A stretch of 61,160 bases of DNA, taken from Sporosarcina highlanderae (GTDB lineage Bacteria > Bacillota > Bacilli > Bacillales_A > Planococcaceae). The notes beneath the pieces were generated by a model. That model saw only the letters and a program-made list of their open reading frames with translations. It was not told the DNA's origin and made no database searches. Shown here piece by piece: positions 1-9,979 of this stretch. The position numbers and the translations under genes are program-made. The stretch's first letter is position 1; the number at the start of each line of letters is the position of its first letter. The DNA is taken from positions 1 through 61,160 of the forward strand of contig NZ_JAROCC010000015.1 in the NCBI RefSeq assembly GCF_030433715.1, written 5' to 3'.

Positions 1-178
1 GAGAAATTCGAATAGCTCGAGTTTCTTGCTGGCATCATTTAAGATGTCAATTTCGAATCCGAAGATTCGTTTTGTTCTTTTCACCGACAGGGTCGGCTCC
101 AGAACTTTATTTGTTGACGTTTTGCTGTTCAGTTTTCAAGGTTCATTTGTTAGCTGCTCTGTAAGAAGCAACTCTTAT
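1..178 (-). other. Leader of an rRNA operon (16S upstream region)
   Basis: Read on the minus strand this stretch follows two strong promoters and contains the segment CTTGAAAACTGAACAGCAAA (about 122-141), typical of the transcribed leader and antitermination region in front of Bacillales 16S genes. No protein-like frame is convincing. The 16S gene itself should begin just left of base 1, so only the leader is in the window. Confidence 0.75.
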
Positions 179-207
179 ATAATATCACGCTGTGTTTTCA
201 GTGTCAA
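179..207 (-). promoter_or_regulatory. rRNA operon promoter P2 (sigma-A)
   Basis: On the minus strand there is TTGACA (202-207), a 17-nt spacer and TATTAT (179-184). It is the downstream member of a tandem pair, as usual for Bacillus rRNA operons. Confidence 0.85.
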
Positions 208-277
208 TAACTTTTTTAGAAAAGTTTTTAAGCTGTTTCGAAGTAGTTATTTACTTATCAGAAACGCAACGTTATTT

Positions 278-306
278 ACTATATCAGCTTGTCTTTTTGA
301 ATGCAA
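278..306 (-). promoter_or_regulatory. rRNA operon promoter P1 (sigma-A)
   Basis: On the minus strand there is TTGCAT (301-306), a 17-nt spacer and TATAGT (278-283), about 100 bp upstream of P2. Together with P2 it forms the tandem promoter layout of rRNA operons. Confidence 0.75.
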
Positions 307-350
307 CACTTTTATTGTAAAAAGAATTTTCTTTTATTGGCACAGATAAT

Positions 351-395
351 TAAAGCCGCGTGAAGCCTTACTAAATCAGTTTTCACGCGGCTTTT
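351..395 (-). terminator. Terminator after lysS
   Basis: Inverted repeat GCCGCGTGAA / TTCACGCGGC (355-364 and 382-391), starting a few bases after the lysS stop. The T tract is short on the minus strand (TTTAATT) and better on the plus strand (TTTTGTTT), so it may work in both directions. It separates lysS from the rRNA promoters. Confidence 0.75.
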
Positions 396-397
396 GT

Positions 398-1961
<1,564 letters not shown>

Positions 1962-1966
<5 letters not shown>

Positions 1967-1990
1967 AAAAGCCGCCAATTTAAATGGCGG
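1962..1990 (-). terminator. Terminator of the pab-fol operon
   Basis: CCGCCATTTAAATTGGCGG hairpin followed by a run of seven T on the minus strand. It lies about 37 nt after the folK stop and ends the folate gene cluster. Confidence 0.85.
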
Positions 1991-2027
1991 ATCAGTTCAT
2001 CCAACACCTACAGCGGCTAACTCCCGC

Positions 2028-2522
2028 TCATTCACCTACGCTAAGGAAACGTTCGACTCCATCAACTGTTTCCCAACAAACAACGCCATCGTCGTCGATA
2101 GCTACACCGGGCTGTATACTATCAGGCGCAATTTCCAACAGAGGCACAAGAACAAATGCCCGCTCATCCATTCTCGGGTGAGGAACCGTCAAGTTCTCTG
2201 ATTCAATATTGTCGTTATTATACAGCAAAATGTCAAGGTCAACAGTCCGTGGACCCCATCTGACATCGCGGACACGCCCCAAATCGTTTTCAATTCCCTG
2301 ACACACATCCAATAACTCAAATGGGTTGAGCGATGTTTCCAAACGAAGGACCAAGTTCAAGAAGTTCGCCTGATCAGTATATCCAACAGGCTCCGTTTCA
2401 TAAATAGAGGAAATCGCGGTCACTTCGATTCTATCATGTGCATGGAGCGCGCGGACCGCCTTAGTTAGATGATGCAACCGATCCCCAATATTCGATCCTA
2501 TTGATAGATATGCGATGTTCAT
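2028..2522 (-). CDS. folK: HPPK, dihydropterin pyrophosphokinase
   Basis: A 164-residue enzyme that transfers pyrophosphate from ATP to 6-hydroxymethyl-7,8-dihydropterin, the step before dihydropteroate synthase in folate synthesis. Visible motifs are SIGSNIGDR (residues 7-15), the signature GPRTVDLDILLY (90-101), which carries the Mg-binding aspartates, and PHPRMDERAFVLVPL (114-128). Its ATG overlaps the folB stop by four bases (ATGA), indicating translational coupling. It is the last gene of the pabB-pabC-folP-folB-folK operon. The small gene yazB, which follows in B. subtilis, is not present. Confidence 0.95.
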   Translation of the reverse strand: MNIAYLSIGSNIGDRLHHLTKAVRALHAHDRIEVTAISSIYETEPVGYTDQANFLNLVLRLETSLNPFELLDVCQGIENDLGRVRDVRWGPRTVDLDILLYNNDNIESENLTVPHPRMDERAFVLVPLLEIAPDSIQPGVAIDDDGVVCWETVDGVERFLSVGE

Positions 2523-2887
2523 ACGAAACGCCCTCTTGTTATATCGACAGATACTGATGCATAGTGACCACGTATTGGCGGATCAGGTTTGATTAACACC
2601 ACTCGAATCCCTTTAACTTGTGAAGCGAATCTCTCCATGACTAAACCCGCAATCTCTTCCGCAACGGATTCGATCAATTTCCGAGGTTCCCCTTCAACGA
2701 CAGAACGACAAACTTCGAATACCTCAGCATAATTAACTGTCTTCTGCAAATCATCCGTAGCGCCGGCTTCGGCTAAATCGACAGCTAATGAAACAGTTGC
2801 CCGGAAGCGCTGACCTAAGACCGTCTCTTCCTTTAACGCACCGTGATAGCCGTAAAACTCCATTTCATTCAAATGAATATAATCCAT
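2519..2887 (-). CDS. folB: Dihydroneopterin aldolase
   Basis: A 122-residue aldolase that cleaves 7,8-dihydroneopterin to the hydroxymethyl-dihydropterin used by FolK. The N terminus MDYIHLNEMEFYGYHG has the family YGYHG segment, and the conserved lysine sits in VLIKPDPPI near residue 99. The ATG at 2887 is chosen because AGAAGGTGGG lies 7 nt upstream; a GTG 12 nt earlier would overlap that ribosome site. It overlaps folK by 4 nt and lies 21 nt after folP. Confidence 0.93.
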   Translation of the reverse strand: MDYIHLNEMEFYGYHGALKEETVLGQRFRATVSLAVDLAEAGATDDLQKTVNYAEVFEVCRSVVEGEPRKLIESVAEEIAGLVMERFASQVKGIRVVLIKPDPPIRGHYASVSVDITRGRFV

Positions 2888-2908
2888 CCCGAATCCCACC
2901 TTCTTCTA

Positions 2909-3763
2909 TTAATTGGCGCTTACTTTCACTTTGTTTGTCAATACATCCATCATTTTCACCATGCGTGATATCGCCTTGACATCATGCACTCGCATAATAT
3001 GGCATCCGTGTTCGATACCAAAGCAAACTGTAGCCCCGGTCCCTTCCATTCGTTCATCGACCGGTAGATCCAATATGTTACCGATCATCCTCTTTCGGGA
3101 AGTAGCCAATAGAAGCGGATACCCCATATCCGAAATCCGTTGCAACCCTTGCATTGCTAACACGTTTTGCGCGGTATCCTTTGCAAACCCGATACCAGGA
3201 TCGAGCCAGATGTGTTCTTCAGGGACTCCCGCGTTACGCGCAATTGCAACACTTCCCTCTAAATCCGCAATCACTTCATCCATGAAAGGGCCTGCATATT
3301 CCGCCACTTCGCGGTTATGCATAAGAATGATCGGAGCGCTATGTTTCGCTGCCACTTCCGCTATTCTCGGCTCCCGCTTAGCCCCCCATACATCATTGAT
3401 AATGTGTGCCCCTGCAGCAAGCGCCGCCTCCGCTACACCCGCTTTATATGTATCTATCGAAATGATGCAATCCAATTCCCGTGAGAGCGCCTCAATCACA
3501 GGTACCGTCCGTTCAAGTTCCATCTCTAACGTTACAGGTGCATGTCCCGGGCGCGTCGATTCTCCGCCAACATCGATTATTTTCGCACCATCCTGCAGCA
3601 TCTCTTCGGCATGCTTTAACGCGGCGTCAATACGTCCGTATTTGCCGCCATCTGAAAAGGAATCCGGCGTGACATTTAAGATGCCCATCACAACCGTCTC
3701 CCTTTTAAAGTCGAGTTCCATATTACCTAACCGATATACATCCTTCGCCTTCATTAACTCCAC
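2909..3763 (-). CDS. folP: Dihydropteroate synthase
   Basis: A 284-residue enzyme joining p-aminobenzoate to dihydropterin pyrophosphate; the family is the sulfonamide target. Pterin-site motifs ILNVTPDSFSDGG (28-40) and IIDVGGESTRPG (62-73) are intact, and LLLATSRKRMIG lies near the C-terminal third. The proposed start is GTG at 3763, with AGAAGG about 8 nt upstream inside the end of pabC; the ATG nine bases later has too little spacing. The pabC stop and the folP start are nearly adjacent, so translation is probably coupled. Confidence 0.95.
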   Translation of the reverse strand: MELMKAKDVYRLGNMELDFKRETVVMGILNVTPDSFSDGGKYGRIDAALKHAEEMLQDGAKIIDVGGESTRPGHAPVTLEMELERTVPVIEALSRELDCIISIDTYKAGVAEAALAAGAHIINDVWGAKREPRIAEVAAKHSAPIILMHNREVAEYAGPFMDEVIADLEGSVAIARNAGVPEEHIWLDPGIGFAKDTAQNVLAMQGLQRISDMGYPLLLATSRKRMIGNILDLPVDERMEGTGATVCFGIEHGCHIMRVHDVKAISRMVKMMDVLTNKVKVSAN

Positions 3764-3767
3764 TAGT

Positions 3768-4616
3768 TCAACCTTCTTTCATTTCATCTATTGCCTGTAC
3801 GTATAGTCCATGCAACTTTTGATAATAAAACCCAGCAGAACCCGGCACCGCATGTTCACCAACCGATTTTAAAGGGACAAGTTCCTGGACAGCATTCGTG
3901 ACGAACACCTCGTCAGCTTGCTCCACTTCCCCCTTGGTGAACAGCCCTTCCCGCACAGAAATGCCGACTTCCGTTGCTATCTTCAAAACAAAGGCTCTCG
4001 TAGTGCCAGGCAAAATACCGGTTTCAATAGAAGGGGTGTATAGTTCCCCATCCTTTATCCAAAAGACATTTGACGTTACGCCTTCGGCAACAAATCCCTC
4101 ACTAGTCAAGAACAAGCCCTCATGATCTTTTAAAGAAGGAAGTTCCAGGCGTCCTCGAACATTGTTCAGGAAATTATGCGACTTATGCCGAATCCGGCTT
4201 TCCGGAATATTTCGTTCCGTTTCCAACCAAAGCGCTCGTTTTTCCATCCCCCGAGGGGTAACGGCTAACTCTTTCCTGAACAAAATAACATTCGGTGACA
4301 GGTATTCGGAAGGGGCCAACCCGATGTCATGGACACCAGCGGACACGTTCAACCGAAAATAGCCATCTTTACCGTCCGTTCGTCCATGCAACCCGCGAAT
4401 AGCATTGGCAATTTCCCGATCAGTATACGGCATCGAGATTCGGTATTCATTTAGGGCTGCGCGAATCCTTTCCATATGCTCTTTGAATAAAAACACATGC
4501 CCCTCATATGTCCGGAATGTTTCGAAAAACCCCGCGCCATATAGGAAACCGTGATCGAAAGGGGAAATCCGGAGATCTTCCGCCTTTATATATTCACCAT
4601 TCATCCAACAAAACAT
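3768..4616 (-). CDS. pabC: Aminodeoxychorismate lyase (PLP fold type IV)
   Basis: A 282-residue PLP enzyme that converts 4-amino-4-deoxychorismate to p-aminobenzoate and pyruvate. The family block ISPFDHGFLYGAGFFET lies at residues 17-33, the Schiff-base lysine in RHKSHNFLNN at about 145, and the cofactor loop GFVAEGVTSNVFW at 174-186. D-amino-acid or branched-chain transaminases share this fold, but position next to pabB and folP supports PabC. The ATG at 4616 with AAAGGCGG upstream is preferred; it starts 17 nt after the pabB stop. In B. subtilis pabA lies between pabB and pabC; here nothing does. Confidence 0.92.
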   Translation of the reverse strand: MFCWMNGEYIKAEDLRISPFDHGFLYGAGFFETFRTYEGHVFLFKEHMERIRAALNEYRISMPYTDREIANAIRGLHGRTDGKDGYFRLNVSAGVHDIGLAPSEYLSPNVILFRKELAVTPRGMEKRALWLETERNIPESRIRHKSHNFLNNVRGRLELPSLKDHEGLFLTSEGFVAEGVTSNVFWIKDGELYTPSIETGILPGTTRAFVLKIATEVGISVREGLFTKGEVEQADEVFVTNAVQELVPLKSVGEHAVPGSAGFYYQKLHGLYVQAIDEMKEG

Positions 4617-4633
4617 AGGGCTCGTACCGCCTT

Positions 4634-6049
4634 TCACGCCTTCGTTTCAGCCATTTCCTTTGCCTGCCACAGTGCCTTCGCCTTATTCAATGATTCCACG
4701 TATTCCTCTTTGGGAACTGAATCTGCGACAAGTCCAGCACCCGCCTGAATATAAGCGACGCCATTCTTTATATACGCCGTCCGTATGACAATATTCAACT
4801 CCATATCTCCATTGAAGCCAACCCAGCCGATCGAACCCGTGTAGAGACCTCTCCTTGTCGGTTCTAACTCTTCAATGATTTCCATCGTCCTCAGCTTCGG
4901 AGAACCTGTGATCGAGCCGCCGGGGAAGACGCCTTTAACGATTGCGGCATTCGATAATTCAGGTGATGCAGTTCCACGAATGTTCGACACAAGATGCATG
5001 ACATGGGAATAGCGTTCTATAACCATAAATTCGTCCGTTTCAACAGTATCCTTCGTACAAACGTGTTCAAAGTCCTCAAGCTCCTGCTCAACAAGCATAA
5101 TATGCTCGCCTTTTTCCTTCTCATTGGAAAGCAAGTCCTTCTCCAATGCATCATCTTCCAATTGTGTAGCACCCCTTGGGCGTGTCCCTCCAATTGGACG
5201 TGTGCTCAATTCAGTTCCTCGCTTTTTCAGCAGCAATTCAGGCGAACCGGATACTACGGCAAAATCCTCAGCGCCAATCATTGCCATATACGGCGATGGA
5301 TTGAATGAACGTAACGCCTCATACATGGATAGCGGGTCAGCAGCAAGTTCATTGGATTGGCGTACGGATAGGTTTACTTGATTCACTTCTCCAAGCGCAA
5401 TATATCTTTGCACGTCGCGAACCATTTGTTCGAATTGAGGTCCTGTGACAGAGACATTCACTTTTTCCGGTTTTTTTGATTCAGTTGCAGTACTTTCCGC
5501 GGCATGAATCCGATTTCTTTCCCCTGCAGCAGCAGCTTCCAACCATTCCTGCTCCAATTCAGAAACGTCCAATCCCCGCCCAGGCAATGTCATGAAATAG
5601 ACTGCTTCTTCTTTTTGGTTGAGCACCGCCCAACGATCGAATAAATAGAAGAAAACATCCGGCGTTTCAAGGTCATCTTTAGCAATTTCCGGGATCGGCT
5701 CATAAGTTCGTGCGTAATCATAACTGATAAAACCTATGACGCCCCCTTGGTATTCCGGTAGTTCCGGAAGAGTTTCCATTTTCATAGACTCGACGAATTC
5801 AGCTAAAAGTTCAAGAGGTTCACCTTTCTTCACTTCTGTCGAACCATCCCGCCACTGCAACTCCAGCGACTGATCACCTGTTGCTTTCAGCGTCACAAGT
5901 GGATCAACCCCAGCAATGCATAAGTTTCCTGTTCGTCCACTCTCGAGTAAAATGTGCTTTTCTACTGTTTTCGCAAGTTCTTTATGTGCATAAAAGAACT
6001 GTTCCTTCGTCATTTTCACTTTTTTATAATTCGGATACAGTCTATCCAT
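4634..6049 (-). CDS. pabB: Aminodeoxychorismate synthase component I (chorismate-binding)
   Basis: A 471-residue chorismate-binding enzyme of the TrpE/PabB family. An N-terminal domain (about 1-190) precedes the chorismate-binding domain (about 200-465), with PIGGTRPRG, FPGGSITGSPK and GDMELNIVIRT visible. Two positions are unusual. The loop that is normally VDLxRNDLG reads VEQELEDFEHV, and the residue that is Lys in classic PabB (PIKGT) or Ala in TrpE (PIAGT) is Gly. Assignment to PabB rather than TrpE rests on the adjacent pabC, folP, folB and folK. The start at 6049 has GGGGG 8 nt upstream. No glutaminase partner gene (pabA) is next to it. Confidence 0.85.
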   Translation of the reverse strand: MDRLYPNYKKVKMTKEQFFYAHKELAKTVEKHILLESGRTGNLCIAGVDPLVTLKATGDQSLELQWRDGSTEVKKGEPLELLAEFVESMKMETLPELPEYQGGVIGFISYDYARTYEPIPEIAKDDLETPDVFFYLFDRWAVLNQKEEAVYFMTLPGRGLDVSELEQEWLEAAAAGERNRIHAAESTATESKKPEKVNVSVTGPQFEQMVRDVQRYIALGEVNQVNLSVRQSNELAADPLSMYEALRSFNPSPYMAMIGAEDFAVVSGSPELLLKKRGTELSTRPIGGTRPRGATQLEDDALEKDLLSNEKEKGEHIMLVEQELEDFEHVCTKDTVETDEFMVIERYSHVMHLVSNIRGTASPELSNAAIVKGVFPGGSITGSPKLRTMEIIEELEPTRRGLYTGSIGWVGFNGDMELNIVIRTAYIKNGVAYIQAGAGLVADSVPKEEYVESLNKAKALWQAKEMAETKA

Positions 6050-6124
6050 TTCGTTTTCCCCCAACACTTATAATAGTCTAATCTTACAGTGTGGAGAGTC
6101 ATTTAGGCTACAAAAAAGGAATAC

Positions 6125-6155
6125 AAAAAAAGGAGAGCCTTGTTAAAGCTCCCCT
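6125..6155 (-). terminator. Terminator after cysK
   Basis: GGGGAGC / GCTCTCC hairpin with loop TTTAACAAG, followed by a run of seven T on the minus strand, 13 nt after the cysK stop. Confidence 0.85.
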
Positions 6156-6167
6156 TGTGCGACGTAT

Positions 6168-7094
6168 TCATTCCTCGTCAAATTGGTAAAGCGGTGTACT
6201 TAGGTATCGTTCTCCGTTTGACGGAAGGATTGCCACTACTTTCTTTCCTTTGCCTAACTTCTCCGCCACTTGAAGTGCAGCAAATATAGCCGCCCCAGAT
6301 GATACACCACCTAAGATCCCTTCTTCTCGAGCAGCACGTCTTGCAGTTTCATACGCTTCATCATTCGTTACCTGAATAATTTCATCGTAAATATCTGTAT
6401 TTAGAACTTTAGGAACGAAGCCCGCCCCGATACCTTGAATTTTATGAGGTCCAGGTTGCCCTCCAGAAAGTACTGCTGAGTCGGTCGGTTCTACTGCAAT
6501 TATTTTCACTTCAGGGAAGCGTTCTTTTAACACACTACCCGCGCCTGTAATGGTACCGCCCGTTCCGATTCCCGAGATGAACGCATCGACTCGATCTAAC
6601 GCATCGGCAATTTCCGGTCCCGTTGTCAGACGGTGGACTTCCGGATTCGCTTCGTTATTGAATTGTTGGGGCATGAACCAGCCATTCTCCTTGGAAAGTT
6701 CCTCTGCTTTTCCAATGGCACCTTTCATTCCTTCTGCTCCGGGCGTAAGGACAAGGTCTGCGCCGTATGCACGTAATAGGTTGCGACGTTCGAGGCTCAT
6801 CGTATCCGGCATGACGAGTACAGCTTTGTAACCTTTCGCAGCAGCAATCATTGCAAGCCCGATACCTGTATTGCCGCTCGTCGGCTCAATAATTGTACTT
6901 CCTTCCTTTAATTCACCCGATTTTTCAGCAGCTTCAATCATAGCGAGCGCAATCCGATCCTTAACGCTTGAGCCTGGGTTGAAGTACTCCAGTTTCAAAT
7001 AAACATCTGCACTATCCGGCTTCGTCATACGATTCACCTTAACAAGAGGTGTTTGCCCCACAAGATCCGTAATCGTGTTACCAACTTTAGTCAT
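6168..7094 (-). CDS. cysK: Cysteine synthase A (O-acetylserine thiol-lyase)
   Basis: A 308-residue PLP enzyme making cysteine from O-acetylserine and sulfide. The PLP lysine is K45 in GSSVKDRIA, the substrate loop is [11 protein letters not shown] (about 71-81), and the phosphate loop is GTGGTITG (about 178-185). The length is typical. The start at 7094 has GGAG and GGGAG just upstream. It has its own promoter and terminator, so it is a single-gene unit between the yacD-like gene and pabB. In Bacillus cysK is controlled by CymR, and CysK binds CymR; a 14-bp palindrome over the -10 here is a candidate operator. Confidence 0.96.
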   Translation of the reverse strand: MTKVGNTITDLVGQTPLVKVNRMTKPDSADVYLKLEYFNPGSSVKDRIALAMIEAAEKSGELKEGSTIIEPTSGNTGIGLAMIAAAKGYKAVLVMPDTMSLERRNLLRAYGADLVLTPGAEGMKGAIGKAEELSKENGWFMPQQFNNEANPEVHRLTTGPEIADALDRVDAFISGIGTGGTITGAGSVLKERFPEVKIIAVEPTDSAVLSGGQPGPHKIQGIGAGFVPKVLNTDIYDEIIQVTNDEAYETARRAAREEGILGGVSSGAAIFAALQVAEKLGKGKKVVAILPSNGERYLSTPLYQFDEE

Positions 7095-7134
7095 CTACTC
7101 CCACTCCTAATCCCTACTTATTTGATATGTTTTA

Positions 7135-7148
7135 TAGTATTAATACTA
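7135..7148. promoter_or_regulatory. Perfect 14-bp palindrome over the cysK -10
   Basis: TAGTATTAATACTA reads the same on both strands and covers the -10 hexamer of the cysK promoter. It has no T tract, so it looks more like a protein-binding site than a terminator. It does not match the CymR box as I recall it, so the regulator is unknown. Confidence 0.45.
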
Positions 7149-7172
7149 CTACCTTGTTGTGAGTAACGTCAA
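7143..7172 (-). promoter_or_regulatory. cysK promoter (sigma-A)
   Basis: On the minus strand there is TTGACG (7167-7172), an 18-nt spacer and TAGTAT (7143-7148), about 50 bp before the cysK ATG. Confidence 0.6.
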
Positions 7173-7212
7173 TTAATTATATTTATCCTTTCCCTTTCTT
7201 CCTGCGACTAAT

Positions 7213-7266
7213 CCAAAAAAGCTAACTGCAATCCCATAAGAAGGGACATGCAGTTAGCTTTTTTTA
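7213..7266. terminator. Terminator after the yacD-like gene (two-way)
   Basis: AGCTAACTGCA / TGCAGTTAGCT hairpin with an inner GGGA/TCCC pairing, flanked by an A run on one side and a T run on the other, so it can end transcription on either strand. It overlaps the last codons of the foldase-like gene and insulates it from cysK. Confidence 0.85.
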
Positions 7267-8187
7267 CTTACCATAAAACCATTTTGCGTCAAATTCCTTC
7301 CAAAAAGCTTCTGGAAGGACCGATTGCGGTAGCTGTTCAATTGTCAGCTCTCGTTTAATATGCTCTTTCACTTCATTAAAGGTGAATTTTCTACCTTCAA
7401 TCACTTCATTCACTTGAACAATTGCATATGTACCGTTTTGCAAACTGACTACATCCCCGATTTTCCCTTCACTCAATTGGGAAGCAGCTTTGTAAATTGC
7501 AGGGTCGATTGTTTCTGTATCAGCGTTAATATAGCCAATATCCCCACCAAGGTTAGCTGATGTTAGATCAATCGACAGTTCCTTTGCCAACGCATCAAAA
7601 CTTGAGCCCTTCGACAACTCATCCAATGCCCGTTCTGCTTCTTTCTTCGAGTTAACAACAATAATAGAAGTCCGATATGATGTCAGAATAGTATAAAGGG
7701 ATTCGTTTTCGTCATAGAACGACTTCACTGTCGAATCATCAATGACTACATCATTCGATAATACTTTTTCCAAGATAATTGTCGAACGTATTTTTTGCCG
7801 TATTTGCTCGAGATCAAGTCCAGAATACGCGCGTCCATCCACAGATGTAATTAACGCGAGTTCAAGCTCAAGTTCCTTTTCACTTACTTCTATGCCATAT
7901 TTCTTGGCAGCCGTCTCCATCACCTTGTTGTTCACAAGCTCTCGCAGTACATCCCGGCCAACCGCATTTTCCATCGCAGTCATCCACTGTTCCCTTGTGA
8001 TTGGATCACCCGCGACCGAAGCAACCTCTTCGTCAGGTTGCTTCGATTTTTTATCGGGGATTAGCCAGCCAACAAACCAAAAGACATTACTTATAAATAG
8101 GATAACGATTAATACAAGTAACGGCTTCGTTTTTAACTTCTTTTTTTGAGCCGGTTCTTGGGCATTATGACTGTGACCGTATTTCAT
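7264..8187 (-). CDS. Membrane-anchored parvulin-type prolyl isomerase (YacD/PrsA-like)
   Basis: A 307-residue protein with a short basic cytoplasmic N terminus, one membrane segment at about 24-45 ([19 protein letters not shown]), an extracellular SurA-like N domain and a parvulin domain at about 160-250 (for example [20 protein letters not shown]). There is no lipobox cysteine, so it is anchored by the helix and is not a classic PrsA lipoprotein. It matches the position and form of B. subtilis yacD, whose substrate is unknown. The ATG at 8187 overlaps the hslO 3' end by 23 nt and has AGAAGGA 7 nt upstream. It probably helps fold exported proteins. Confidence 0.85.
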   Translation of the reverse strand: MKYGHSHNAQEPAQKKKLKTKPLLVLIVILFISNVFWFVGWLIPDKKSKQPDEEVASVAGDPITREQWMTAMENAVGRDVLRELVNNKVMETAAKKYGIEVSEKELELELALITSVDGRAYSGLDLEQIRQKIRSTIILEKVLSNDVVIDDSTVKSFYDENESLYTILTSYRTSIIVVNSKKEAERALDELSKGSSFDALAKELSIDLTSANLGGDIGYINADTETIDPAIYKAASQLSEGKIGDVVSLQNGTYAIVQVNEVIEGRKFTFNEVKEHIKRELTIEQLPQSVLPEAFWKEFDAKWFYGK

Positions 8188-9052
8188 CGATAAATCCTTC
8201 TAATTCTTCCTTCGGATATAGGTACTTCTCCAGACAGAAATGGCACTCCGCTTCCGCTTGACCATCCTCGTCGATCATTTCACGGATTTCTTGTTCTCCA
8301 AGACCAATTATCGCGTTACCAAAGCGCTCTTTCGAACAATTACAACTGAAAGTCACATCCATCTTATCAAGTACTTCCACGTTTTTAGTGCCTAATACCT
8401 CATTCAAAATTTCTTCGGGCGTCAAACCGCGGTCAATCATTCGCGAAATCGGCTCGATGTTTGCTAATTTCTGCTCAAGTTCGGTGATTGTTTCGTCTGT
8501 TGCACCCGGCATCACCTGAATGACGAACCCCCCAGCAGCCTTCACCGTATTGTCGGGGTTAACAAGCACTCCCAATGCCACAGCAGAAGGAACTTGCTCG
8601 GATACTACAAAATATTGAGTGAAGTCTTCCGCAATCTCACCTGAAACAATTGGAACCTGGCCAGTGAAGAAATCACGTAGTCCAAGGTCTTTTACTACTG
8701 TCAGCATTCCTTCGGTACCAACCGCACGTCTAACATCCAATTTCCCGTTTTCATTCAACTCAAAATGAGTTTGTGGATGAGTGATGTATCCCCTTACTTC
8801 GCCATTTGCGTTCGCATCAACGACTATCGGGCCTGCAGGACCGTTCCCCTCAACCTTGACAGTCAGTTTTTCATTTCCTTTAAGCATCGTACCCATCATG
8901 AGTCCGGCAGTCATCGTTCTACCTAAAGCCGCAGTCGCAGTTGGCCAAACCTGGTGCCGCCTTTGCGCCTCTGCCACAGCGTTTGTTGAATCAACTGCAT
9001 ATGCACGGATTGTGCCGTTAAAAGCCAATGCTTTTATTAGATAATCATTCAT
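8165..9052 (-). CDS. hslO: Redox-regulated holdase chaperone Hsp33
   Basis: A 295-residue cytosolic chaperone activated by oxidation. The C-terminal zinc switch is complete: C237 and C239 (CNC) plus C270 and C273 (CHFC). The N-terminal substrate-binding domain has the usual block [23 protein letters not shown] lies 9 nt before the ATG. It follows coaX by 14 nt, as in B. subtilis (coaX-hslO-yacD-cysK), and overlaps the next gene, so the three are probably co-transcribed. Confidence 0.96.
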   Translation of the reverse strand: MNDYLIKALAFNGTIRAYAVDSTNAVAEAQRRHQVWPTATAALGRTMTAGLMMGTMLKGNEKLTVKVEGNGPAGPIVVDANANGEVRGYITHPQTHFELNENGKLDVRRAVGTEGMLTVVKDLGLRDFFTGQVPIVSGEIAEDFTQYFVVSEQVPSAVALGVLVNPDNTVKAAGGFVIQVMPGATDETITELEQKLANIEPISRMIDRGLTPEEILNEVLGTKNVEVLDKMDVTFSCNCSKERFGNAIIGLGEQEIREMIDEDGQAEAECHFCLEKYLYPKEELEGFIDEIRSQS

Positions 9053-9066
9053 TTATTTCTTCTCCT

Positions 9067-9831
9067 TTAGACATTTCTTTCATAGATCAAATGAAGCCCT
9101 TTTAGCGTAAGGAAGTTGTCAACGATATCAATCACATTCGTTTCACTTGCTATCAATTCTGCAAGGCCACCTGTGGCAATGACAGTCGGTTCCACCTTAC
9201 TCTGTGCTTTCATCCTTCCAACAATACCTTCTACAAGTCCTACGTAACCGAATACGATTCCTGATTGCATTGCAGATACGGTGTTTTTACCGACTACATG
9301 CTCCGGACGAGCCAATTCAACACGGGGTAGTTTGGATGCCCGGTCAAATAATGCCTCCATCGAAATACCGATACCTGGTGCAATAGAACCTCCCATATAT
9401 TCGTTTTTTTCATTCACGTAACAGAACGTTGTAGCTGTTCCGAAGTCTACAATTACAAGTGGTCCGTTGTGTTCTTCGGTAGCTGCGACCGCATTGACAA
9501 TTCGATCAGCGCCTACTTCTCGTGGATTTTCATACTTAATATTCAAGCCTGTTTTGACACCCGGACCAACAATCAATGGGCGGATATTGAAATACTTTTT
9601 ACACATTTGCTCTAGCGGGAACATTACTGGTGGGACGACGGAAGAGATAATAATTCCGTTTATATCGTCAAAATTTAAGCCGACATGGGAAAATAGCGAC
9701 TTCACAGACATGGCATATTCATCTTCTGTTCTGTGCCGATACGTCTCCATACGCCAATGATATTTCAACTCTCCTTGATCGTAGACGCCAAGGACGATAT
9801 TCGTATTACCGGTATCCAATACTAAGATCAT
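9067..9831 (-). CDS. coaX: Type III pantothenate kinase
   Basis: A 254-residue ASKHA-fold kinase for the first step of coenzyme A synthesis. The phosphate motif [10 protein letters not shown] is at the N terminus, with [11 protein letters not shown] and VDFGTATTF in the middle and GGLAELIA near the end. The start is the ATG at 9831, with GAGGAAAAG upstream; a longer open frame would add 14 residues not typical of the family. It is the first gene of the coaX-hslO-yacD unit, after the ftsH terminator. Confidence 0.95.
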   Translation of the reverse strand: MILVLDTGNTNIVLGVYDQGELKYHWRMETYRHRTEDEYAMSVKSLFSHVGLNFDDINGIIISSVVPPVMFPLEQMCKKYFNIRPLIVGPGVKTGLNIKYENPREVGADRIVNAVAATEEHNGPLVIVDFGTATTFCYVNEKNEYMGGSIAPGIGISMEALFDRASKLPRVELARPEHVVGKNTVSAMQSGIVFGYVGLVEGIVGRMKAQSKVEPTVIATGGLAELIASETNVIDIVDNFLTLKGLHLIYERNV

Positions 9832-9868
9832 TTTCTTTTCCTCGCTAACATTCGTCATTTTCCAGGAT

Positions 9869-9877
9869 ATCATACCA
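9869..9877 (-). promoter_or_regulatory. coaX extended -10 promoter
   Basis: TGGTATGAT on the minus strand (TGn plus TATGAT), 38 bp before the coaX ATG. No good -35 is visible, so it would rely on the extended -10. Confidence 0.5.
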
Positions 9878-9923
9878 CAAACCTAAAGAGGAGGGCGATG
9901 GTTAGCTTCGACAGTTAGCGGAA

Positions 9924-9961
9924 AATAAAAACAGTCGACTGCCTAAGAAAGCAGTCGACCA
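9924..9961 (-). terminator. Terminator after ftsH
   Basis: GTCGACTGC / GCAGTCGAC hairpin followed by TGTTTTTATTTT on the minus strand, about 20 nt after the ftsH stop. Confidence 0.88.
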
Positions 9962-9979
9962 TAAATTTATTTTACAAAC

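Noticed and set aside
1..350. A small protein gene at the left end (plus strand, 26-349)
   Set aside because: The region is rRNA promoter and leader DNA; the open frame has no ribosome site and a low-complexity translation.
2913..3806. A long plus-strand open frame (about 297 codons) opposite folP
   Set aside because: It is antisense to a well-conserved gene, has no ribosome site and no recognisable protein motifs; it is a shadow of folP codon use.
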